Below, piece after piece: positions 23,633-36,907 of a stretch of 64,000 nucleotides of DNA (the stretch's first letter is position 1; every line of letters begins with the position of its first letter). The translations under genes and the position numbers were made by a program. The notes below the pieces were generated by a model. The model had not been told where the DNA came from. It saw only the letters and a list, made by a program, of their open reading frames with translations, and did no database searches. The stretch comes from Parasponia andersonii (taxonomy: Eukaryota; Streptophyta; Magnoliopsida; Rosales; Cannabaceae): assembly GCA_002914805.1 (NCBI GenBank), contig JXTB01000261.1, forward strand, positions 441,290 through 505,289. Reading direction: 5' to 3'.

Positions 23633-26600
23633 TATCCTACTCACACATAGTGTGCATGATGAACATAACTCTCATCATCGTCCTATCAATAATTCCATTC
23701 ATACTTGGCTAATAAGCAATGCGCTAATAAGCAATGCGACTATCCAGCACCTCCAATCCCTCATATCTATATTTGGAAGCTATGCAAAAACTCTTCTCGT
23801 TCTTATGTTCACAATTATACTACTATACCTAGTAGCGATATTATTTGTCAATAGTAAATATAAAACTTGGATGTATTACCTAATAATCTTCCTTTTGTCC
23901 TTGAATCAATTAGCTTTGGTCTAATTGCTTTTCCTATAATATCCCTTTAGGTCGAATCAACCATGACTATAGGAGACATGTCAAAGTAGCGTACATCAAA
24001 CCTCCGCTTTATGAAACAATCAAAAGCTACATAGGGCACAATAAACTATGAGATCAAAATAAGTATAATGATCTACATAGTGAAGAAGCAGAGATCTATT
24101 CTTTTACTTCCTTCTTTTGATCGCTTAAGTACACGTGGTATGAAACACATGCTACAGTGGGATACTCCTTTAAAAAGAGTGTATGCCTTCTTCCTAAAAT
24201 ACCGTATAAATCTTAGTCTAGTCACATTCAAATGCCTGACTCGAATTCTCTTTATGCTCGCTTAATCTAGCACTATATTGAGACATCAAGCTAAGTAATG
24301 GGTCATCTCATCTTGACTCTTTCCAAGACGACTCTTAGTTCATAATTTTTGCGCTGTAAGTGAAGTGTCTCATCTTTACACACTAACTAGCGCCAAAGGA
24401 GATTTTTCATGTAAGAGAGACAATCATTACCCATTGGTATACTTTAAACCAATCACAGTTTATATATGTGTGTGCTAAAAATTCAGATATTATATCATAA
24501 CAAAAATGGACAAAGAAATATTTATTCCCTAAAAGATATTCCAAATAATAAATATCTGATAATGGTCAACTGAAAAAATATACAAAGGAAAGTCACAATC
24601 TATGCAATCCCAAACTCCTAGCATAGGTCTAGTATGCCTCTCAAGCAATAGGCTTAGTTAATAGATCAACAACCATACGACTCATAGAAATATGCTTCAA
24701 GATCACCTCTTTCTACGTAACCATATCACAAATGAAATGATATCAAATGTCGATGTGTTTGGTTTTTTCATAGTATTTTGGGTCCTTTGGATAAGCCAAT
24801 ATAGCCATGCTATCACAATGTATAGTACCAAGCTTTAAAGCATGTGTGCCATCTTCAAGTTATGTAGGAACCTTTTTAACTAAAAAACTTCTTGTATAAC
24901 AACTGAGCAAGCAACATACTCTGATTCCATGGTGGATAATACTATACAGGACTGCTTCTTACTACTCTAAGCTATGGCGCTACTGCAGAGTAAGAAAGCA
25001 TAACCAGAAGTTAATTTTTGCGCTTCTAGGTCACCACTCCAATCATCATCACTGTAGTCGATTAAGTGTAAATCTGACGCCTGATTGCAAAGTATGTAAT
25101 TAGTTGTCCCTTCGAGGTATCGAAATATTCACCTCATTGCTTTTTAATAGGCAAGGTCGGGATTCAACTGGAACTAGCTGACTAACCCAACGACATACCA
25201 AATGTCAAATCGAGTACAAATCATAGCATACATCGAACTTCTAATAGCACTGGCATAAGGAACTCAGACCATGTAGTCTTTTTCCTTTTGAGTCTTTGGA
25301 CACATATTAAGGCTTAAGGCATCATTCTTTGCAATAGAGTATCAATGGGTTTGCAGTTTTGCATCTAAAACCGTTGAAATATTTTCCCAATATAAGTCTT
25401 TTGAGATAAACCAAGGAATTTCCTCGAGCAGCCTCTAAGAATCTTAACTTTGAGCATATAACTCACTTCACCCATATCCTTTATCTCAAAGTCTGAGGAT
25501 AATCACGCCTTGGTGGTGACTATAATTTCCTTGTCGTTTCCAGTAAAAAGTATATCGTCTACATATATTGAAAGGATAAAAAAATTTTCCCTGGACTGTT
25601 TGACTTACACACAATAGTCCTCCTCAACTATCATGAACCCATTAGAAATAATAGTTTGATGAATTCTAAAGTACCATTGTCTATTTGATTGCTTTAAGCC
25701 ATAAATTGAACAATAGAGATTACAAACTTTGCGCTCTTATTCTTTCGTCTCAAAGCCCCCAAGGTTGATCCATGTAGATCTCTTCATCTAGTTCTCTATT
25801 GAGAAATATAGCTTTAACATCCATTTAGTAAAGTTCCAAGTCCAAATGAGTGACAATAGCTAGAATTAGGTGAATTGAGGCAAACCTCACTACTGGTGAG
25901 AAGGTCTCCTCATAGTCAACACCTTTCTTTGGGGTGTAGTCTTTCACTGCAAGTTATGCCTTGTATCTTTCTATGAATCTGTCTACTTGGCGTTTAACTT
26001 TTAGAACCTATTTATTCCCAGTAGACTTTCGCCTAGGTGGAAAATTCACTAAGTCCCAGACATGGATTTTCTTCATAAACTCTGTCTCTTCAATTATTAC
26101 AACTTTCTATTGCTCAAAAGCAGGAGATATGAGAGCTTCTCAATAATTCTTAGGATCATCTTCATCCTGTAAAGTGCACATAAATACTTCCTCCTCAATC
26201 TCAAAATGACGACGAGGGATGCTTCCATATTGGCTTTTACACAACTATAGATTTTGAGAACTAATATCTAGTGGTACACTCTCACTGGGAATAGAGTCGC
26301 TCTCGATTTCTAAAGTTGAATTTGGAGTGCCTTCACTTGGTTTTTCAATCTCATATAGCTCTAGGTTTCTATCCACATCTTCTTTTCTTAGAAATTCCTC
26401 CTCAAGAAAATCGACATCTCGTGACTCAATTTCAGTTACACTTCCATCGGGTTGTTCACCAAATATCACATATCAATTTAATGCATCAGAGTATCTAATG
26501 AATACGCATTTGTACGCTCTTGACCTAGCTTCCCATGCTTATGAGAAGTACTATGAATATACCCCGCTGAAACTCATGAGCGTAAATGATCTAATTCAGG

Positions 26601-28544
26601 CTTTCGCTTTGTCCATCGCTCATAAGGGGTTGAAGGAATTGACTTTGAGGGTACTTAGTTAAGGATATAGGCAACAGTCAATAAAGCATCCCTCTAGAAA
26701 GATATTGGGAGATTGGCTTGCACCATCATCAATCTAACCATTTCTAATAATGTACGATTCGTTCTCTTCACTACACCATTTTGCTGCAGAGTGCCAGGAA
26801 TTGTCATTTGTCAAAAAATGCTTTTTTCATCACATGATTCCTTGAATTACTTAGATAGATACTTATGGCCATAGTCTGTCCTAAGAGTCTTAATGTTCTT
26901 CTCTGTTTGATTCTCAACCAAGTTCATAAATCGTCTAAAGAATTCCAATACTTTTAACTTATGGGAAATCAAATAGACATGACTGTAGTCATCTATGAAG
27001 GTAATAAAATAGGTGGCACCGTGTCTTGCCCTCTTGTCTATTAGTCCACATATGTAAGAATGTACTAGTTGTAGAAGAATCATTGTCTATGTGGCCTTTC
27101 CAAAAGGTTTCCTAGTTGACTTTCCCACCAAGTAATGTTCAAAAGTGGCAAGTTGATTTTAGCAAGTTGTCTTAAGAGACCATCTCTAGCTAACCTATTC
27201 ATTTTGTCTTACCTTATATGGCCTAGTCTAGCATGCCATACAATAGAATCAATATCATTTGCAGTAGTCAGATAAAAAATGACATTGTCATTATTATATG
27301 AATAAATAATATCTAATATAATAAAACCATCTATAAAAAAACTACAAACATGAAAATGTGTTTCCAAATAAATATCACAACCAGTACTACGAAAATTATA
27401 AGTAAAATCCAACTTAGTTAAACACAACGGATAAAAGGTTTTGTCGAACTTTCAGAGCATAAAGGACATCATAGAGTAATAAAGTACGACCCCAGTACAA
27501 TTCTAGCTCATAAATGCCAATGTTTAACACTTGCACATTGGCTCTATTCCCTATATAGAGTCCTTGGCTCCCCTTTGAAATTCGACGATACTCTACGAAC
27601 CCGATTCAGTCCCTCATGATATGTTTGATCACTCTTGAATTAACAATCCAACAAAGATGCAAATGAGTAACCATAACATGACTTGTAATATAAATATCGC
27701 AAGAATTAAAGTCAGGGAGTACCTTTTTTAGCTCAGTACAATCACAAGCGAAGTGTTATTTTTTATCACAATTATAGCATCTGCCATTTTTGCTCTTTCT
27801 ACTGTGCTTGCCTCTCTTGGGTAGGGTGGCCTTTGCCATCTTAGGCACGGGTCTATTACCAGAGTTATTCCTAGGAGCTTGATTCTTACGCTTGGCCTCA
27901 CTTGGTCTACGTTAGTTATTCACTACATAGGCACTCCTATAGTTTGAGCACTTAGCTTCAAGTTCAAGATGGCAAGACAAGTCATCAAAAATTTTGATAT
28001 TCTCACTATGAGTCATACTAATGACCATGGGCTCCAACGAAGGTGGTATGGAACGAATTCCTACCTAGATCTGCTGCTCTTCAAATCGAGGGTGGTCAGC
28101 TGCTTTTAGTTTGCGAACCATCGATGATATCACTCTAAGATACTGCTTCATGTTATGGCTCAAGGACATCTTATTAGAGTCAAACCTGATGTTCAGTGCA
28201 TAAAGTCTAGTAGCGAATGTCCTGCCAAATTTCAGCTTCAGGGCACCCCACATCTCCTGAGCAGTGGCATGCTCTCCCAACTCGTCGATAAAGTCATTAT
28301 ACACACTGCTCAACATAGTAAAGCATGCACAACGATCTTTCTTAAGCCAAGCCTAATAGGCTTCTCAATCATGATAATGTTGAGCAGTGTTGCTATCCTC
28401 GGGTGCAGGCATCATCAAGGTTAAGGTTTCCAAAACCTTTTGCTCATCGAGAATATATTGGATTTTACAGTGCCAAATATCATAGTTGTCACTATCCAAT
28501 ATGTCTCCTTTATTCAAATTAACCACTATGCTCTTAGAAGTCAT
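23633..28544 (-). mobile_element. Ty1/Copia element, gag-pol remnant on the minus strand
   Basis: Fossil element. On the minus strand, gag begins at 28544 (MTSKS) and shows the UBN2-type gag segment with AQEMWGALKLKFGRTFATRLY (around 28250). A zinc knuckle of CYNC...C type lies near 27770. The gag-pre-integrase region with IVWHARLGHIR is near 27210-27240, and the integrase core with FITFIDDYSHVYLI near 26990-27040. Reverse transcriptase spans about 26250-25100, and RNase H ends with ISMSRMVVDLLTKPIA near 24640. About 1 kb of untranslated DNA follows before the probable LTR. The order gag-PR-IN-RT-RH is that of Copia. It is heavily broken, with many breaks, and looks old. Confidence 0.85.
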
Positions 28545-29837
28545 CTCCTATGTTTAGGTTTATTATTAAGATTAAATCTAAACTTTGCGCAAAATATGTA
28601 TAAAAGAACAATCAATTCTACCACTATACTCCCACAAAAATGTGATATTCCTAACATGTTTCTAACATACATATCACATAATTATGTGCAAAACTAAGCA
28701 TGTAATTACAATTAAATAAATTAAGCGTAATTTAAAATACTTACAAATTAATTCAATCCTCACATGCTTACTATGATAATATTAAAGAGTACTATAAATA
28801 AATAACTAATCATATTACAAATATTATCATTCAAAAATATTCATATTTATTCATAAAAAAAGATTGCACACATATATAATCAACACAAAAAAATGCACAT
28901 AATTAATATTCGATGAAATATCATATAAAAGTGCACAAAAAAAATATTTTCATTCTCAAAAAAAATGTATTTTTTTAAAAAAGTCTAGAAAATTTTTTTT
29001 GGATTTTTTTAATTTTAAAATATATATATATATATAAACAACTGGCTTTGCCCGTTGGTCTAGCCACCTAGGCGTGGCCTCAGCCCAGTGCCGAGGGCCC
29101 TGGGCTCAGTGGTGCGGCCCAAAGGACTAACGCCTGAGCAGCTGGGCCCTAGGTTAGTGCATATAGGCGCAACCTAAGGCCCAGGGGCCCTAAGGCCGAC
29201 AATGGACACTAAGCCAGCGCACACAGGTGCAGCCCAATAGCTACAGACTTGGCACCAAATAGTACTAAGCACCCATATGTGCCATACCGGCACGTGTTCT
29301 CCACGCGCTAGATTCTGTTGCGGGTACCGAATACTATAGTGTCCACTGTACTTGTTTCGTCATCCTCGTTCCGATGACATGCCGCATTACTTACAACTAT
29401 GCCATTCAGTGGGCAAGTGAGACATACTCTCTCTCGGAGAGACTGTGATTCAAAACATAAGCTGCTAAATCAGGAAAGTATTTATAGATATGACATAAAA
29501 TTCAAAAAATCATATTTCTGAAAATAAAATTCTAAAAACTACATATTATTTATGGTTAAAAAGCTTATTTTATGAAGATTCCGAAAAAATTGAAATCAAG
29601 TCCGATTAGGTAACGATGCGATCGAAATATACAATCAAACATTTGGGTAAAATAAATTTGACTCAAAAAATCTCTCAAACTATACGTCAAATGATTTCCA
29701 GAATTTCATGGCAGAATATATAGACAATAATCTACCACATATTAAAAAATTACGACCAAATAATATATAGAACTATATAAACCAAAAACATAGTATATTA
29801 ATGGTGTTTTCGGTTTAAGAGTTCATGTACCTCCCTC
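28545..29837. other. Copia leader/LTR side and a GC-rich island
   Basis: 28545-29030 is very AT-rich and ends in an (AT) run (about 29019-29034). 29040-29340 is a sudden GC-rich island with repeated 'gggccc' and 'agccca' phrases. 29341-29837 is AT-rich again. By position this should include the 5' leader and LTR of the minus-strand Copia element, but I could not match it to the 23290-23632 sequence. Confidence 0.4.
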
Positions 29838-31090
29838 TTTAGCATGCTTGGTACTTTACTAGAGATCCTTCCTTGCTCGCAGCATGTATTTTGAAAGATA
29901 AATACTCTTAGGATGAGTGTTTCTTGTCGGGATAAGTCCAACTCCTCCTATTATTTTGTGGGGTCATGAAATCATTTTCAAAGAGAGGAGATGGAGAATG
30001 GATAAGGTTCTTCAACCAATCCATTTAAGGACCCTTAGCTCCCTAGGCCGTTTCTTTTCTCCCATTTCACATAATTTGGCGTCTATAGTCAATGTTTCTG
30101 ATTTTATTCTTGCCCCAGGAATTTGGAATGAAGGGAAGATTGATGAGGTTTTTCTTCCTATTAATAGAAAAGTTATCAGGTCGGTTCCATTGAACGTTGT
30201 AGATATATAGAAAAGATTGTTTAATATGTGGCATTATGATGAAAAAGATACCGGATTACACTCTCATGAACTGGGTTCTACCTCAAGTGCTCTAAAGCAT
30301 TTGGAAACTTAATATTCCCTTTGTAGGTTAGAATTTTCATATGGCACATGTTTCGTGAAGCTATTCCAAACTGTTAAAATCATATACACGCCGCATCAAT
30401 AAATTCCCCGTGGTGTTCGTATTGTAGTGTTGTTAAGTCGAGTGTACATAAGTTTTTCCTCTGTGTCTAGGCTAAGGTGGTTTGGAAGCATGTTGGCCTT
30501 ACGGGAATATATTAAACCTCTTGTTACAGCCCACCTTCAATGTTGTCTTCTTGGCATTTTTCGGACTCTACCACCATTGACTTTTGACAAAGTTTGTATT
30601 ACACTATGGTGTCTTTGGTCCGAATGAAATAAAAGAGTCGATGGTTGTGTAGTTCGTAGTGCTGAAAGTTCAGGCAATTTTGCGACCACTTTCTTCATGA
30701 ATTCCAGCTTGCTACTTAAAAGGGGTGTCGTGATTTCCAATGACAATGTCTGTTCGATTTCGACTTGGTTAATTTGCTCCACCCTCCAGATGTTTTAAGC
30801 TAAATATTAAGGTTGCGGTGTGTTCGGGTGAGCCATTTTTTGGTCTGGGTGCTGTGTTACGAAATCACGAGGGAGTCGTATTTAAGGAGCTTGTTCGAGG
30901 CTTATATTTTTAGTAGTTTTTCTGCGATATTATCTGAATTATTCGCCCTTAAAAGTAAGACTCTCATTGGCGATAAAGTTAAATTTTCCAATATGACCAT
31001 CAGTTCCCATAGTGATAGTCACTGAGTTTATTTTATGCTTTTATCGATTTCTTCTTTTGTACTGAAGGATTTATCCAAATAAAAAGGCAC
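29838..31090 (+). mobile_element. LINE (L1-type) fragment 2, with zf-RVT and RNase H domains, broken
   Basis: The first 380 bp repeat fragment 1 at roughly 90% identity by eye. Beyond it lies a zf-RVT zinc finger (WCSYCSVVKSSVHKFFLC then KVVWKHVGL, about 30411-30500). A C-terminal RNase H-like domain follows (about 30795-31020: FGLGAVLRNHEGVVFKELVRG and ILSELFALKSK), the usual tail of plant L1 ORF2. The 3' end lies near 31090, with no long poly-A tail. Several stops and frame changes make it non-functional. Confidence 0.85.
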
Positions 31091-31688
31091 ATTTTTTACT
31101 CCGAAAAGAAGAAATATATCCGTTCCAAATGAGCTAAATTAGGAAAAATTGGAGATGAGTGACAGAATTGACCTTAAACAATAATAGAGCCCAAAGTTTT
31201 TATTAATCAAAATACGAGTAAATCCAAAATTAATTTCAATTATAGCTAGATTTTAAAAATAATAAATAGATTTAGTTTTTTTAATCAAAACAATTTAGTT
31301 TTATTTCATTTTCATTTTTAAACTTTTATTTTGATTGAGTAAACCTCTAGGTTTCATTGCTTTTTTAAGGAAAATATGATTATTTTTTATTTTTTTCAAT
31401 TTCACCTGACAGGAATAAATTTGCAAGTGTTAAAATTTCGGAGAAATAACTGATTGAAAAATTGCAATCTTGACATTTCTAAAACATAAGGACGTTTGTC
31501 CTAAAAAAGAAATAAATAAATTAGAATTTTAGCTAAAAATAATACTAAGTGTCCCATTTCAAATTCTACTTAATATGATTTGTGGTCGTTTAAATGGTTT
31601 AAATGTTGAATATTATTTAACTTATTTATAATAAACTTCAATTCGTCAATTTATCGTGGGTATTAAGAGAGTTAATATGACCTATTAT
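31091..31688. other. Intergenic, AT-rich
   Basis: No gene, repeat unit or RNA gene is supported. Confidence 0.5.
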
Positions 31689-32197
31689 CTAATTTTTATA
31701 ATTAGTCACTCAATCTAAATTAAATCTAATGAATTATGTGAAAAATATAATTTAACGGATCAATTAACAAAACCTGACATATCAAAAATTGATTACAACG
31801 AACAGGAAAAGACCATGACATCACATGTCAACATCGAGCAAACTTTGCCACCTCATACTTCAGTCCAGATCAACTCTGACAAGTGTTAAAGCTTAGATAA
31901 GTCGCTCAGTCGCTGCATGACACCTCATGCGACTAGACTTAGTGACCAAGTCTTGTAGCTGGCGGTTAGTACCTAGGCTTTGGCCTATTTATAAAGCCAG
32001 TTTTGTAATGTACTCTCTCTCTCTATCCGAAATGCGCTCTCTCTCTCCCTCTCTCTGTTACTTTTTTCTAGTATCCCATAAAGCTCTAGTACTTATTTAA
32101 TTATTGCCTCACCATTTTATCTCAGTTGTTGCCCTCAAAAGTCAAATCATCACCGTATATATATCTCCTCTTCCCGTGAACCAACTAAAGCCACACG

Positions 32198-32232
<35 letters not shown>

Positions 32233-32234
<2 letters not shown>

Positions 32235-32448
32235 CACCCGTAAGTATTTTCTTTTTACATATGCATAAGCAGTGCGTAATAATTTTAGTTAGACCAATGA
32301 AAATTTAATATGTGTATTTATTTATTATAAAAATTAAGAAAGAGAAAGAGCATTAATAATGCACGTCTTTTCATGCACTTCATTATAGCCATTGAATCAT
32401 CATTAAATAGTGATCTAACGGCTAAAAAAAATACCTATTAGATTGACA

Positions 32449-32451
<3 letters not shown>
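32233..32451. mobile_element. MITE family M, copy 1 (in repeat A)
   Basis: It starts ggcacccgtaagtatttt and ends aaaatacctattagattgacaat, the two ends being imperfect inverted repeats. The inner text 'ttatagccattgaatcat' matches 'ttatagtcgttggactac' in copy 2. It is about 219 bp long, non-coding and flanked by (AT) runs, so a target duplication cannot be read. Confidence 0.75.

Positions 32452-32537
<86 letters not shown>
32452..32537. repeat. (TA) microsatellite
   Basis: A nearly pure TA run broken by 'acacaca'. Confidence 0.95.
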
Positions 32538-32539
<2 letters not shown>

Positions 32540-32796
32540 CTTCACACATATATACTTACATTTGTACATATTTATCTACTTATATTTACGCATATCCATA
32601 TATATAAATACACATGTACATGCATACATACGTACATATTTATATGTATATGTTCATATGTTATTGCTATTATTATAATTATTATTATGTTTTGGAGTAT
32701 TGACTATTCTTTGAGCCACTTTTTTACGTTTTATTAATTTTTGTTACTCATTAATTAATTTTTTTATTTATTTATGACAAAATAATTGGTATCATA

Positions 32797-33960
32797 ATGA
32801 GGACAAGACAAGCACGAGAGTTTGAAATACGGATCCTATTCAAGTTTTCATTGGTCCAATTACAAGATTACGTACCAAGAGATTCAATAATGCATTAAGT
32901 GGGTTGATTCAAGGGATTTGGGCTCAGACATGCTCGTGAAGGCCCATTGAAGGAGATGAATGAATTTCTAAGCCTATAACAAGCTTGATTCAAATTCAAA
33001 AAAGTCTATAGGCATAGATGCAAGGGAAATCTGATTTGTTAAGCCTTGATTGTCAGGTCATTACTTACTTTCCTTTTTTGGTTATGTAGTTACAAATTGG
33101 TAGTTTCCCAAAACGATTAATTTACTTGTTTCTTTTTCTTAATTGGCGTGTAATAAGCTGAAAATTAAGGGATTAAAAAATCAAATTGATTCTCTTTTAT
33201 TTGAGGCCGAATTTAGGATAGTTATTATGTAGTAATTTTCTAACTTTCCTTTTTTGTTTTAGGTAGTTACCTTAGGTGTTTTAGGGCATTTTTTTGACTG
33301 GAATTTTTGTGGCTTAAGGCCTATATATTGTACACTTTTCATTCAATAAGGGCATATTACAATTCATTAAAATTGAGAGCAATTTTTCTTTGGTTCTTTG
33401 AGAGTATATTCGAACTTATCAGATTTCTCTGTGGCGTTCATCCTTTAATTTATCAATCGAGTTTTCCATCCTTGATTGTGGCGTCTTCCTTTATACCAAG
33501 GTTGACATCTCTCTATAGGTGTTGGGTCGAGGTTTTCCTTAGAAATCTGATTGTAGAATGGTCCTAGGCATCATTCTTACTTTAGGCTTCATCACAAGTT
33601 GATAGGGTTCATATCATTTGGTATCAAGAGGTGGATTCTAGTCTCGGGTTTAATCTATCCTTTATCTTTTCCTTTTTTGTCAAAACCAGCTTTTATTCTT
33701 CCTTCTTTCTTTCATCTAAATCATCCACAAAAAAAACATAAACTTTTTATCTATTCTAATCTTAGCTAAATTCAGATTCCTCCTTGTTTGCTTTTGAATC
33801 TGAATTTATATCTTTGTATCTTTCAGTTAGCCCTTGTGTTTTTAGTAATTATCTGGGTTCTCAATTAATAAAAAAAAAAAGAATCCCAAAATTATAAAAA
33901 AAAAAAAGAAAGGAAGAATCAGTGGCTGAATTAGAGGTTTTTGAGGTTAGTTCAGTAAAA
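32797..33960 (+). mobile_element. Reina-like Ty3/gypsy fragment 1: pol tail, LTR and leader
   Basis: 32797-33012 resembles the C-terminal tail of Reina-type pol (in the sister copy, TRARAKRFNNVLNGLIQGIWA). An LTR of about 610 bp follows, with 'ggcctatatattgtacac' near 33318 and an end at about 33620. Directly after it, 'tttggtatcaagag' resembles a primer-binding site followed by leader sequence. The order pol tail, LTR, primer-binding site points to ectopic or unequal recombination rather than a simple insertion. It is a broken fossil. Confidence 0.6.
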
Positions 33961-34002
33961 CGATCGTAACTTTTGATCCAGGTATTGAATTTTTTAAATG
34001 AT

Positions 34003-35040
34003 ACAAATTTTGTCAACTTGTGACAAAACCCAAAGTAAGGATGATGCCTAGGACCATTCTACAATCAGATTTATAAGGAGAACCTCGACCCAACACCTAT
34101 AAAGAGATGTGAACCTTGGTATAAAGGAAGACACCACAATCAATGATGGAAAACTTGATTAATAAGTCAAAGGATGAATGCCATAGAAAAATTTGATAAG
34201 TTCAAATATGCTCTCAAAAAACCAAAGAGAAATTGCTCTCAATTTTAATGGATTGTAATATCCCCACTGGAAACCAACGTTCCTTTTGATTACTTCGGTA
34301 AGTGGTGCTGCCAATGTGCTAAAGTCTTTCACAAACCGCCGGTAGAAACTAGCAAGTCTATGAACACTTCTCATATTTCCTGCAGTCGTGGGACTTGGCC
34401 ACTCTTGGATTGTATGTACCTTCTGCTCATCAACCTGTATACCCTGTGCACTCACAATAAATCCTAGAAACACAAGTTTATCGGTGCAAAAGGTACACTT
34501 CTTCATATTAGCAAACAACCTTTCTTTTCTAAGTACATTTAAAATAGATTTCAAATGTACTACATGTTCATCCAAGTTTTTTCTATAAATCATAATATCA
34601 TGAAAATAAAAAACTACGAACTTTCCAATAAAAGCACGTAAAACATAGTTCATTAATCTCATGAAAGTGTTAGGAGCATTAGTTAATCCAAAAGGCATAA
34701 ACCATATTTTGTTTTGAACACAGTTTTCTATTCATCACCCTCTTTCATTCAGATTTGATGATATCCACTTTTGAAATCAAATTTAGAAAAGATACAAGAA
34801 CATGCAATTCATTCAACATATCATCTAAGCGAGGGATAGGATGACAATATTTTACCGTTATATTTTTAATTGCTCGTCAATCAACACATATTCACCATGA
34901 TCCAGCCTTTTTAGGAACCAAAATTACAGGAATTGCACATGGACTCGTACTTTCTCTAACGTACCCCTTTTTAATCAACTTACTAACCTACCATTGAAAC
35001 TCCTTTGTCTACTCGGGGTTATTCCTATAGGCTAGTCAGT
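34003..35040 (-). mobile_element. Reina-like Ty3/gypsy fragment 2: reverse transcriptase and part of an LTR, opposite orientation
   Basis: On the minus strand, 35040-34260 encodes chromovirus reverse transcriptase of Reina type, with MPFGLTNAPNTF, LVFLGFIVSAQGIQVDE and LASFYRRFVKDFSTLAAPLTEV. It runs directly into about 255 bp matching the inverted 3' half of the LTRs at 33360-33620 and 35640-35878. It is an internally shortened, broken copy lying between two plus-strand fragments of the same family. Confidence 0.8.
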
Positions 35041-35059
35041 TTGGAATAGAAGTGTAATG

Positions 35060-35879
35060 ATGAGGACATGACTAGTACGAGAGCTTGGAATGAGGATCTT
35101 ATTCAAGTTCCAATTAGTCCAGTTACAAGAGCACGTGCCAAGAGATTCAATAATGTATTAAATGGGTTGATTCAAGGGATTTGGGCTCAGGCATACTCGT
35201 GGAGGCCCATTGAAGGAGATGAACGAATTTTTAAGCCTATAACAAGCTTGATTCAAGTTCAAGAAAGTCCATAGGCATGTATGCAAGGGAAATCTGATTT
35301 GTTAAGGCTTAATTGTCAAGTCATAGCTTACCTTCTTTTTTTGGTTATTTAGTTACAAATTGGTAGTTTCCCAAAATGATTAATTTGTTTGTTTCCTTTT
35401 CTTAATTGACATGTAATAGGCTGAAAATTAAGGGATTAAAAAATCAGATTGATTCCTTTTTATTTGAGGCCGAGTTCAGCATAGTTATTAGGTGGTAATT
35501 TTCCAACATTCATTTTCTAATTTGGGTAGTTACCTTAGGCATTTTAGGCCTTTTTTTTACTGGAATTTTCATGGCTTAAGGCCTATATATTGTACACTTT
35601 TTATTCAATAAAGGCAGATTATAATTCATGAAAATTGAGAGCAATTTATCTTTAGTTCTTTGAGAGCATATTCGAATTTATCAAATTTCTCTGTGGCGTT
35701 CATCCTTTGACTTATCAATCGAGTTTTTCATCCTTGATTGTGGCGTCTTCCTTTATACTAAGGTTCACATTTCTCTATAGGTATTAGGTTGAGGTTTTTC
35801 TTACAAATCTGATTGTAAAATGGTCTTAAACATTATCCTAACTTTGAGTTTCATCACAATTTGACGGGGTTTGTATCAT
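35060..35879 (+). mobile_element. Reina-like Ty3/gypsy fragment 3: pol tail and LTR
   Basis: The pol tail at 35068-35274 (TRARAKRFNNVLNGLIQGIWA) is followed by an LTR of about 605 bp, very similar to that of fragment 1, with 'ggcctatatattgtacac' near 35579. The LTR ends near 35879, where homology to repeat A resumes. Fragments 1 to 3 together form one inserted block of about 3.1 kb. Confidence 0.65.
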
Positions 35880-35966
35880 ATCACCTATGTCAAAATTCTA
35901 ATTATCTAACATGTAGTGCTAGACTACTGCCCACAAATATATTATTTATAACTGATCAATATTATG
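35880..35966 (+). repeat. Long direct repeat A, right end
   Basis: The stretch 'gtcaaaattctaattatctaaca' and the following 60 bp match 50120-50203. This shows that the Reina-like block was inserted into repeat A. Confidence 0.7.
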
Positions 35967-36907
35967 TTAAAAAGGCAACTCGGCAACTCCAGTGAGGAGT
36001 AGTAAAATGAAATTATATTTCTTAGTATTGCTAAAATCTAAATGATCTCTGTACTTTGTCAACTTGGAATGCCACCCATTTTTATTGTCTTTACTTTTCC
36101 AACTTTTTTAACTAAACAAATGTTATCTTGTCTTTTTCATTAAAATGAACATCTCCATAGTGGCGACTTTTGAAAAAAAACCCCTTTTGGAAAATATGAA
36201 AAATTTCCTAAATGTTTCTTTATTTAGGCACACTTAAAACTATGGATTAAAAACCTAGTAATCGTAGTAAGTGAACTATGCTTTTTCATATATTATTTTG
36301 ATTATTGTGATTCCTAGTTTAAATGTAAGCATTATCACTTTTTCTTGTCTAATTTTGCAAACTATTATATTATGCATGTAGAGAATTTCATTATTATGAA
36401 TTACTATGTCATTATGTAATATTAGTCCAAATCTGACTAATTTTCACTCTTTTAATATTGGGGACTAAAACAATATGACCAAAAAAATGATTTTGTTATT
36501 CTTTATTTTTTCCTTAGTAATTATATAAATTTCTCTTATATTTCAGAAACTATTATTTATCTTGGATAAATATTTTTTATTTTCTATAAGCATTATATTA
36601 TGTGATGCATTCACATAACATAAGCCAAAAGATTGAGACGCCCAATCTATCATCTGAGCAGAGATTCTGGCTTCAAAATTCATGCCCAACAAACTTCTTC
36701 ATTCCAAGTAAATTCTTACTAGTTGCTAATCTCAAGTTTATGCATAACACCACAAACTCCTTTTAATTGGGAACTATTTGTTGGTTTCAATCAGTTTTGG
36801 TAAAATTTTGAATTTTTATGAAAAAATGTGTATATCCTCAGACCAAATACACATTCATATGCTATCAAATTAATTGTTTACATATAGACTCAATCATGTC
36901 GATTATG

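Larger units (their letters stand above)
31689..32796 (+). repeat. Long direct repeat A, left part (promoter-like, possible LTR)
   Basis: This stretch is homologous to 38515-39417 and 49541-50203. Shared landmarks are 'attagtcactcaatctaaatta', 'gacaagtgt(t/c)aaagcttagataag', 'cttagtgaccaagtcttgta', a TATA box (tatttataaag, about 31986-31996; the second copy near 38820), CT-rich runs after it, an (AT) run, the same MITE at 32233-32451, and then 'attatgttttggagtattgact'. A TATA box followed by CT-rich sequence in both copies fits LTRs of an unidentified, possibly non-autonomous retroelement. A plain segmental duplication is the alternative. The homology resumes at about 35880-35966, after the gypsy fragments. 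Confidence 0.65.
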
